This document shows, one piece after another, positions 56,069 through 64,000 of a stretch of 64,000 bases of DNA. Positions within the stretch are counted from its first letter, which is position 1, and each line of letters opens with the position of its first letter. The stretch comes from Actinomadura rupiterrae (GTDB lineage Bacteria > Actinomycetota > Actinomycetes > Streptosporangiales > Streptosporangiaceae), in contig NZ_JAMZEA010000001.1 in assembly GCF_024172125.1 (NCBI RefSeq), forward strand, positions 620,001 through 684,000, given 5' to 3'. The notes beneath the pieces are model-generated. The model was not told where the DNA came from, did not search any database, and saw only the letters and a program-made list of their open reading frames with translations. The position numbers were made by a program, and so were the translations under genes.

Positions 56069-56751
56069 TCGGCATGCTGCTGGATCCGCCTCCTGTAGAT
56101 CGGGACACCGCACGGGAACTGGCCAGGCGCGAGCTGGAGAAGCCCATTTACCAGCGGGACAAGCCGTCCTGGCTGGAACGGACGCTCAATCGTTTCGCCG
56201 AATGGCTCCAGGAGCTGTTCTCGCACGCGCAGACACCCAACGCCAAGGGCGGTGGCGCGTCCGGCTGGATTTCGGTCGGGGTCATCATCCTCATCCTGAT
56301 CGTGGCTGTGGCCCTGGTGTTCTGGCTTATGCGCGGAGGGCGCAACCGGCGGTCCAAGGACGAGGCGCTACTGGACGACGAGCCGTCCACCTCGTCCGAC
56401 CACAGGACGGAGGCGGAGAGGCTGGCGGCCGCCGGAGAGTGGCCCGGGGCCATCCGGGAGCGTCTCAGGGCCATGGCCCGCGACCTGGAGGAGCGAGCCA
56501 TCCTCTCCCCGCGCCCCGGCAGGACGGCCGACGAGCTCGCGACGGAAGCCGGCATCGCGCTACCCGAGCTCGCGGGTGATCTCCGGACGGTCGTCCGGAT
56601 CTTCGACGACGTCTGGTACGGCGACCGGCCCGGTAGTGCCGAGGAGTACGCGCGCGTCACGGCCGTTGACGACCGCTTGCGCGCGACCAAGCCGAAGTCG
56701 CTCGACGATGCCGAGCTGCTCACGGCCGACGGCTGGAGCTCGCGGTGGTGA
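56065..56751 (+). CDS. DUF4129 membrane protein
   Basis: A 228-residue protein with one span (about residues 68-90, WISVGVIILILIVAVALVFWL) and a conserved C-terminal DUF4129 domain (about 120-215; GEWPGAIRERLRAMARDLEERAILSPRPGRTADELA and FDDVWYGDRPGSAEEYA). DUF4129 proteins nearly always occur with MoxR, DUF58 and DUF4350 genes, as here, and are thought to form a membrane complex of unknown function. GTG 56065 overlaps the previous TGA (GTGA). Confidence 0.9.
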   Translation: MIGMLLDPPPVDRDTARELARRELEKPIYQRDKPSWLERTLNRFAEWLQELFSHAQTPNAKGGGASGWISVGVIILILIVAVALVFWLMRGGRNRRSKDEALLDDEPSTSSDHRTEAERLAAAGEWPGAIRERLRAMARDLEERAILSPRPGRTADELATEAGIALPELAGDLRTVVRIFDDVWYGDRPGSAEEYARVTAVDDRLRATKPKSLDDAELLTADGWSSRW

Positions 56752-57997
56752 CCACGGCGGAGCCCACTGCCGGGCAGGTGGCCGGACGGCGCTTCCGGTC
56801 CGCTCGCGGGATCGTGCTCGTGCTGCTCTGCGTGATCGTCGTCGGCGTGGTCCTCGCCGCCCTCAAACCCTCCCGCAAGCCCGACGACCTGGACCCCGGA
56901 TCACCCAAACCGGGCGGCACGCGGGCGCTGGCGGAGATCCTCAAGAGCCGCGGGGTCGACTTCCAGGCGTCCCGGAGCGCCGCGGACGCCGCGCCTCGCG
57001 CGGGCGCGGGCACGATCCTGGTCGTGACCCGGTCCGAGCGGCTGACCCGCACGGACCTGGAGCGGCTGCGCGGCTCGGTCGGCGACCTGCTGCTCGTCGA
57101 ACCGGGCCGGGAGACGCTCGCGGCGCTGGCCCCCGGTGTCGAGCAGGACGGTCCGACCTTCGTCCTCCAGGCCGACCCCCAGTGCAATCTGCCGGCGGCG
57201 ACGCTGGCCAGGACGGTCGAGTTCGGGCAATCGGAGACCTACACCGTGCCGTCGGGCGCTACCGGGTGTTACCCGGAATCCGGAAAGCCGCGCGTCGTCC
57301 AGTACCAGAGCGCTAACCGCACGGTTACCGTGCTGGGTGCGGCCCGGCCGCTCACCAACGGTGAGCTGACGACCGAAGGCAATGCCGCGCTCGCGATGAA
57401 CCTGGTCGGAGCCCGTTCCCATGTGGTCTGGCTGATCCCGGACATCCACCATGAGAGCTCAGGCGATCGGGCCGGTGACCGCACGCTCACGGACCTGCTC
57501 CCCCGCGGCGTCAAGCTCTTCTTCCCCGGGTTGCTGGTCGCCATCATCCCCGTCGCGCTTTGGCGGGGGCGGCGGCTCGGACCGGTGGTCGCCGAGGTGC
57601 TTCCCGTAGTCGTTCGTTCCGCGGAGACGGTCACGGGCCGTTCCCGGCTCTACCGCGCGCATCGTGCGCGCGGACGTGCGGCAGAGGCGCTACGCGCGGG
57701 CGCACGAGACCGGATCGTCCCCCTCCTCGGCTTGCCGCGCACCCTCGCCCAGGTCCTGCCCGCGCAGGATCCGGGGGCCGCGCGCGAGGTCGTCACGGCC
57801 GTCGCCGCACGCACCGACCACGACGAGCGAACGGTCGCCGCCGCGCTGTACGGTCTTGCTCCCGGCGAGGCCCCCCAAGGCGGAGCGCCCGGACATCCCG
57901 GACAGCCCGCAACAGGCTGGGGTGAGCCCGCGGACGACGCCGGGCTGCTCGCGCTCGCCGACCTTCTCGACGACCTGGAAAGGCAGGTACGCCAGTC

Positions 57998-58001
<4 letters not shown>
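56745..58001 (+). CDS. DUF4350 membrane protein
   Basis: A 418-residue protein with span 1 at about 20-40, an outside DUF4350 domain (about 55-250; LDPGSPKPGGTRALAEILKSRGVDF, GRETLAALAPG) and span 2 near 265-285, followed by a helical cytosolic tail. Two cysteines (QCNLPAA, GCYPES) in the outside domain may pair. GTG 56745 and GTG 56748 are both possible; the second gives a GTGA overlap with the DUF4129 stop. Part of the MoxR complex operon. Confidence 0.9.
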
Positions 58002-59130
<1,129 letters not shown>

Positions 59131-59131
<1 letters not shown>

Positions 59132-60423
59132 TGGCGCTGACCGGACGGCTCGGGCTGCTGACGCTCGTCGCGGCCTTCGTCCCCCTGCTCGTGCCCAGTG
59201 GCGGCCTGCTGCTGGGCCTGTGGGGGTTGCTGCTGCTCGGCGTCATCATCGATCTGGCCCTCGCCGGGAACGTGCGCGCGCTGCGCTTCCACCGCGAGGG
59301 CGACACGCGCGTCCGCCTAGGCGAGACCGCGAATGCCGCGCTGATCGTGGAGAACACAGGGCGGCGCCGTGTCAAAGCCATCCTGCGGGACGTGTGGCCG
59401 CCTTCTGCGGGAGTGGCCCCACGCAGGGCGAAAATCAACGTGCCTGCCGGTGAACGTCGCCGAATCGACCAGACCTTCACGCCTACGCGACGAGGCGACC
59501 GGGAAGCCGTGACGGTGGTCGTCCGTTCCGTAGGTCCGCTCGGTCTTGCCGCCCGGCAACTCTCGCGTCCGGCGCCGCGCACCTTGCGCGTTCTGCCCGC
59601 CTTCCCTTCCCGGCGTCATCTGCCATCCCGGCTCGCGCGCCTGCGCGAACTGACTGGGCTGCACTCGACGATGATCCGAGGGCAGGGCACCGAATTCGAC
59701 TCCCTACGCGAGTACGTGGTCGGTGACGACGTCCGCTCCATCGACTGGCGCGCGACGGCACGCAGGGACGACGTGGTTGTCCGTACCTGGCGACCGGAGC
59801 GCGACCGGCGCCTGTACCTGGTCCTCGACACGGGCCGTACTTCGGCCGGACGCGTTGGCGACATCCCCCGTCTGGACTGCTCGATGGACGCGGCGCTACT
59901 GCTGGCGGCCCTCGCCTCGCGCGCGGGCGACCGCGTGGACCTGCTCGCCTACGACCGGACCGTACGCGCGCGCTGCGAGAACGCCTCCCGGACGGGTCTG
60001 CTGTCGGCGATGGTCGAGGCGATGGCTCCGCTGGAGCCCGCGCTGATCGAGTCCGACGCCGCCGGGATGGTCTCCGCGATCATGTCCCGGGTCCGCCGCC
60101 GCAGCCTGATCGTCCTGCTCACCGAGCTGAACCCGGCCGCCTTCGAGGAGGGCCTGCTGCCGCTGCTGCCGGGCCTCACCGCCCGCCACCTCGTCATGAT
60201 CGCGGCGGTCTCCGACCCGCTGGTGGAGGAGATGGCCGAAGCGCGGGGCGACCTGGCCGCCGTCTACGACGCGGCCGCCGCCGAACGCGCACGCGCGGAC
60301 CGCCGGCGCCTCATCGCCGAGCTCCGTTCCTACGGAGTGGAGGTTGTGGACGCTCCACCGGACCGCATCGCCCCGGCCCTAGCCGACGCATACCTCGCCC
60401 TAAAAGCCGCCGGCCGCCTCTAG
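59131..60423 (+). CDS. DUF58 (VWA-like) protein
   Basis: A 430-residue protein with two N-terminal spans (about 5-45), a beta-rich middle part and the DUF58 signature (GTEFDSLREYVVGDDVRSIDWRATARRDDVVVR, about 190-222). A VWA-like fold follows (LYLVLDTGRTS). It is the expected partner of the MoxR ATPase. Last gene of the five-gene coupled operon. Its TAG stop is the first three bases of a 17-bp tandem repeat. Confidence 0.93.
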
Positions 60424-60564
60424 CAGCCTGCCGTCTCTAGCAGCTGGCCGCCTCTAGCGGCTGGCCGCCTCTTGCAGTCGGCGGTCTCTAGCAGTCGGCC
60501 GTCTCTTGCAGCTGGCCGTCTTCAGCGGTCGGCCGTTTCTAGCGACTGCTTCTAGCAACTGAAC
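60421..60564. repeat. 17-bp tandem repeat starting at a stop codon
   Basis: Seven copies (60421-60539) of TAGCAGCTGGCCGCCTC-like units plus two partials fill the gap between the convergent DUF58 and SpoIIM genes. The first TAG is the DUF58 stop. Confidence 0.93.
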
Positions 60565-60567
60565 CGT

Positions 60568-61563
60568 TTACCCAACGGAAGGTGCGACGGCCGGCTGGTC
60601 CAGCGCATCTCCGGTTTCGCCAGAGCGGGTCGCACGGCGCCCAAGGGTGATGACGTAGGCAAGGAAGACGCTCTCGGCGACGACGCCGATGCCTACACGA
60701 AGCCACGTCTCATGCACGTAGCCGGTAACGAAACCTTCGATCAGGCCGGAGACGAGCAGGACGCCGAACAGGCCTAGCGCGATGCTGGCGATCGAGCGGC
60801 CCTCCTCAGCCAATGCACGCGAACGTGTCCGCGGGCCCGGGTCGATGATGGTCCAGCCCAGTTTCAGGCCCGCCCCGCATGCGAGATAGACGGCTGTGAG
60901 CTCCAGCAAGCCGTGCGGAAGGATCAGCCCGAAGAAGACGTCGCCCTTGCCGTAGGCGAACATCAGGCCCGCGCTCACGCCCAGGTTGAGCTGGTTGCTC
61001 AGCAGCACGAAAAGCGTCGGGATCCCTAGAAGGATGCCGAAAATCAGAGCGGTCGCAGACACCCAGACGTTGTTGATCCAAACCTGGAACGCGAAGGACG
61101 CCGCCGAGTGCTCGGTGTAGTAGTTGGCGAAATCGTGGTCGACCAGCTCACGGATCTGATGCGGAGCCAGGAGCGTCGCCTGGACGGACGGGTTGTGCAC
61201 GATCCAGATGGCCAAGGCCAGGGAAAGCAGGTTGCCCAGGACCGCGTTCCCGATCCACCACCAGCGCGTCCGGTAGGCGGCTGCGGGAAACGACACCGTG
61301 ACGAAGCGCGTCATGTCACGCCACATGGGAGCCTGCGCGCCCGCGACAGCGGCTCGTGCGCGCGCGACAAGCGACGACAGACGGGCCACCAAGGCCGGAT
61401 CCGGCGCACTGGAACGGATCGCCGACAGGTGCGTCGCGGTCCGCTGGTACAGCTCGACCAGCTCGTCGATCTCGGCGCCCGTGCGCTTGCGGGAGGAGTT
61501 GACCAGCTTCTCCAGCCGCTGCCATTCGGCGTTGTGCGCGGCCACGTACGCATCGACGTCCAC
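60568..61563 (-). CDS. SpoIIM-like integral membrane protein (stage II sporulation protein M family)
   Basis: A 331-residue protein with a cytosolic helical N-terminus (1-95; MDVDAYVAAHNAEWQRLEKLV) and about five spans carrying the SpoIIM/DUF95 domain (FANNVWVS-type WINNVWVSATALIFGILLG, FGLILPHGLLELTAVYLACGAGLKLGWTIIDPG). In actinobacteria this gene typically neighbours RDD, MoxR and DUF58 genes and is not tied to endospores. GTG 61563 is the start. It diverges from the RDD gene. Confidence 0.93.
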   Translation of the reverse strand: MDVDAYVAAHNAEWQRLEKLVNSSRKRTGAEIDELVELYQRTATHLSAIRSSAPDPALVARLSSLVARARAAVAGAQAPMWRDMTRFVTVSFPAAAYRTRWWWIGNAVLGNLLSLALAIWIVHNPSVQATLLAPHQIRELVDHDFANYYTEHSAASFAFQVWINNVWVSATALIFGILLGIPTLFVLLSNQLNLGVSAGLMFAYGKGDVFFGLILPHGLLELTAVYLACGAGLKLGWTIIDPGPRTRSRALAEEGRSIASIALGLFGVLLVSGLIEGFVTGYVHETWLRVGIGVVAESVFLAYVITLGRRATRSGETGDALDQPAVAPSVG

Positions 61564-61655
61564 CCGAGGGAGCCTAACGGTTAGGGTGTCCGAAACACGA
61601 CGGGTGTCGCCCCGGCCTCCAGGCCGGATCCGGCGACCGGCGAAGTGAGGTCACG

Positions 61656-62684
61656 GTGGCACGCGCGGAGGCGGACGGGGAGCTCGTCGTCGGTGAAGCC
61701 GTCGCGCTCGACCTGCGCGTGGCCCGCCTGGCGAGCCGGGGCTGCGCCCTGCTGCTCGACCTGATGATCCAGGCCCTCGTCCTCGACTTCGCCCTCATCC
61801 TCGTCAGCCTCGTGGGGACGGTCGCCGACAACGCCTGGGCCGTGGGCCTGTCGATCCTGGTGACGGCGCTCGTGCTGGTCGGATACCCCTGCATCTTCGA
61901 GACGCTCACGCGCGGGCGCACGTTGGGCAAGCTCGCCGTCGGCCTGCGCGTGGTAGCCGACGACGGCGGCCCTGTGCGCTTCCGGCAGGCTTTCGTGCGC
62001 GCGCTGGCCGGAGTCATCGAGTTCTGGACGTTCTACGGCGCGCCCGCGCTGCTCACCTCGCTGTTCAACCGGCGTGGCAAGCGCCTCGGCGACCTGTTCG
62101 CCGGAACCCTGGTCATCCAGGAGCGAGTGTCCGCCGCCGGCATGTACGGGCCGGTGGCGTGGATGCCGCCGTTCCTCGCGGGCTGGGGACGGACGCTGGA
62201 GCTGTCCCGCCTCCCCGACGAACTCGCGATGACCGCACGTCAGTACCTCGCGCGCTTCTGGGAACTGCTGCCGGAAGTGCGCGATTCGCTAGGCGAACGC
62301 ATCACCGAGCAGGTCTTCGCCGTTGTCGGCCCACCTCCTTCTCCGGGCATCCGTCCGGAAATCCTCCTGTCGGCAGTTCTGGCGGAGCGGCGCCACCGGG
62401 AAGAGCAGCGCCTCGCGCGCCAGCGCGAACAGCGCCTGCGTCGCGCGGCACGCGATCCCTTGGCTCCGCCACCTGTCCCCGTCGGCATGCCGGGCATGCC
62501 TATGGCTCCGCAGGGCCCGCCTCCTGCCGGGTGGTCCGCCGCTACTGGCGCTCCTATGGCCGACGCGTATCCCGTTGGGGCTCCTGCGCCGTCCGGTCCC
62601 TATGCCCATGTGCCGTCCGCTCCATATCCGGTCACGCCTGGCCCTGCTGCCCCGCCGACCGGTCCGTCCATCCACGGCCGCTGA
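61656..62684 (+). CDS. RDD-family membrane protein
   Basis: A 342-residue protein. The RDD domain (about 18-165) has LRVARLASRGCALLLDLMIQ (the R..D pair), two or three spans and the closing KRLGDLFAGTLVIQE. The C-terminal half is a charged helix (about 245-275) followed by a Pro/Gly/Met-rich disordered tail. GTG 61656 starts it, with GTGAGG upstream. RDD proteins are linked to ion transport in a few cases only. Neighbourhood ties it to the SpoIIM/MoxR group. Confidence 0.92.
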   Translation: MARAEADGELVVGEAVALDLRVARLASRGCALLLDLMIQALVLDFALILVSLVGTVADNAWAVGLSILVTALVLVGYPCIFETLTRGRTLGKLAVGLRVVADDGGPVRFRQAFVRALAGVIEFWTFYGAPALLTSLFNRRGKRLGDLFAGTLVIQERVSAAGMYGPVAWMPPFLAGWGRTLELSRLPDELAMTARQYLARFWELLPEVRDSLGERITEQVFAVVGPPPSPGIRPEILLSAVLAERRHREEQRLARQREQRLRRAARDPLAPPPVPVGMPGMPMAPQGPPPAGWSAATGAPMADAYPVGAPAPSGPYAHVPSAPYPVTPGPAAPPTGPSIHGR

Positions 62685-62798
62685 GCCTCGGCTCGCCGCC
62701 TCCGCAGGTATTCACCCGTCCGTGGGCTGCGGCGTTTTCCGCGTGCTCGGCTGGCTGTTGAGCGACTTCGCTTTGGCGGAAGCTCAGTTGTGAGCGAG

Positions 62799-62807
62799 TT
62801 ATCCACA
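62799..62807 (+). promoter_or_regulatory. perfect DnaA-box sequence (TTATCCACA)
   Basis: TTATCCACA within GTTATCCACAG, the complement of CTGTGGATAAC, between the RDD and GH5 genes. Fourth of four sites. Confidence 0.5.
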
Positions 62808-62942
62808 GATCGTCGCCGGGTTGGCACGGCCCGTGACGATCACGGAATCCTTGAGGCGTCACCCCATGGACAGCGGTGATCCCACCGCCTAACCTCCGAG
62901 GAAATTTCATGTTTGGTCGGTCGCTTGCTCAGGGAGCCCGCC

Positions 62943-64000
62943 GTGCCTCGTCCCGCCGTTTCCCGGTCCGTCGCCGCCGCCCGGCTGGCCGTCACCGCGC
63001 TGCTCATCGCCGCGCCCGCCGCCGTCCCGACCGCTGGGACAGCCTCGGCCGACCAGGGCGACGGCCTGCGCCAGATCACGGACGCCCAGGGCCGCGCGCT
63101 CCTGCTGCACGGGATGAACACCGCCGGCAGCGCGAAGGGTCCGTCCGGCCTGCCCTGGATCGAACGCCGCAACGTCGCCGCCGAACGGCAGAAACTGGGC
63201 AGCAACGTCGTCCGGTACATCGTCCAGTGGAAGAACGTCGAACCGAGCCCGGGCCGCTACGACGACCGCTATCTCGACGAGGTCGCCCAGCGCGTCGCCT
63301 GGTACCGCGAGCAGGGGATCAACGTCGTCCTCGACATGCACCAGGACATCTACGGACCGAGCGCCTGCAAGGGGGCGGGCAACGGCGCGCCGGCCTGGGC
63401 GACGATCACCGACGGGCTGCCCTGCACGCCGCAGAGCCCCTGGGTGCTCACCTACCTCCAACCGGCCGTGCTCCGCGCGTACGACAACTTCTGGAACACC
63501 ACGGGCAGGCACCCGGAGCTGATGCGGCACTACGTGGCGATGTGGAAGCACGTCGCAGCGCGGTTCGCGAACGATCCGGCCGTCCTCGGCTACGACCTGA
63601 TGAACGAGCCGTTCGGCGGGACGAAGCAGTTCGGCTTCTTCGAGGCTCCCGTACTGACGCCCTTCTACCAGCGCATCGTGACGGCGATTCGCCAGGTCGA
63701 CCGCAACAGGTGGATCTTCCTGGAACCGCAGGCGCTCGGCGTCAACGAGGGCCTCGGCACGTCACTCGGCCAGATCCGCGACCCGCGCGCACGCGCGGCG
63801 CTCACCAAGCTCCTCGGCCAGCGCGACCGGCTCGCGGGCACGGGCCTGACTCGCCTGACCGACCCGAGCTCCCGCCTCGTCCTCGCCGCCCACTTCTACC
63901 CGGGCGGCGTGGACATCGGCGGCGGCTACACGGGGATGCTCAAAACGCTCGTCCAAGCGGAGTTCGTCCTCTGGCGCCAGAACATGACCGACGCCGCCCG
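62943..64000 (+). CDS. secreted GH5 glycoside hydrolase, endoglycoceramidase-like (truncated by window end)
   Basis: The first 352 codons of an exported hydrolase; no stop before base 64000. GTG 62943 follows AGGGAG. The signal peptide (RSVAAARLAVTALLIAAPA, ending TASA at about residue 36) precedes a GH5 barrel. Visible features are LLLHGMNTAGSAKG, VRYIVQWKNVEPSPGRYDD, VVLDMHQDIYGP and the acid/base Glu222 in YDLMNEPFGG. DMHQD and the NTAGSAK opening are typical of the endoglycoceramidase-like GH5 group, which cuts glycans from glycolipids. The second catalytic glutamate lies beyond the window. Confidence 0.88.
   Translation, partial: MPRPAVSRSVAAARLAVTALLIAAPAAVPTAGTASADQGDGLRQITDAQGRALLLHGMNTAGSAKGPSGLPWIERRNVAAERQKLGSNVVRYIVQWKNVEPSPGRYDDRYLDEVAQRVAWYREQGINVVLDMHQDIYGPSACKGAGNGAPAWATITDGLPCTPQSPWVLTYLQPAVLRAYDNFWNTTGRHPELMRHYVAMWKHVAARFANDPAVLGYDLMNEPFGGTKQFGFFEAPVLTPFYQRIVTAIRQVDRNRWIFLEPQALGVNEGLGTSLGQIRDPRARAALTKLLGQRDRLAGTGLTRLTDPSSRLVLAAHFYPGGVDIGGGYTGMLKTLVQAEFVLWRQNMTDAA

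Overview
The window is 64 kb of very GC-rich DNA (estimated above 70% G+C by eye) with dense genes, many GTG starts and strong third-position G/C bias. It comes from a high-GC actinomycete. The combination of DasR with a GlcNAc phosphotransferase system, mtrA-mtrB-lpqB, long-form Hpf, SecA, a DUF397 protein and the MoxR/DUF58/DUF4129/DUF4350 block fits Streptomyces-like or Streptosporangiales-type bacteria (for example Actinomadura relatives). The genus is inference. No rRNA, tRNA, CRISPR array, transposase or phage gene was recognised, and the gene content looks chromosomal.

Layout. 1-3.8 kb: a truncated gene, a GNAT acetyltransferase, a small cysteine-rich secreted protein, a methyltransferase coupled to a 43-residue zinc-finger peptide, and an orphan DUF397 protein. 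3.9-13.1 kb: the 180-kDa-type NAD-glutamate dehydrogenase, a membrane Ser/Thr kinase, a secreted NlpC/P60 hydrolase and a triple helix-turn-helix protein. 13.2-21.1 kb: a minus-strand run with acetoacetyl-CoA synthetase, two HAD proteins, a secreted protein, PruA, a DUF6912-type protein and a membrane glycosyltransferase.

22-38 kb is an amino-sugar island. It holds MurQ, an RpiR regulator, a BadF-type kinase and a lipoprotein NagZ. A complete GlcNAc PTS and catabolic set follows: EI, HPr, EIIA, EIIB, two EIIC paralogues, NagA, a SIS-type deaminase candidate and an embedded HAD phosphatase. DasR lies between the two EIIC genes. Two palindromes resembling the DasR operator (dre) lie at 34012-34037 and 35666-35687. 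NagZ and MurQ would feed wall-derived sugars, the PTS would import and phosphorylate GlcNAc, NagA and the SIS enzyme would convert it to fructose-6-P, and DasR would sense the intermediates.

38.6-54.6 kb: secA, a small membrane protein, a YcaQ-like glycosylase with a lipocalin-like partner, a NarL-type response regulator, hpf, an enlarged comF, and lpqB-mtrB-mtrA. 55-62.7 kb: a tightly coupled operon (membrane protein, DUF4129, DUF4350, MoxR, DUF58), a convergent SpoIIM-like protein and an RDD protein. 62.9-64 kb: the start of a secreted GH5 enzyme that runs out of the window.

Two patterns cut across the gene map. First, tandem repeats (11-89 bp units, some longer) fill many gene ends and convergent junctions; three arrays (13.08, 15.27 and 60.42 kb) include the stop codon of a gene. 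Second, the 11-mer CTGTGGATAAC, which contains a perfect TTATCCACA DnaA-box sequence, occurs at four places, all intergenic.
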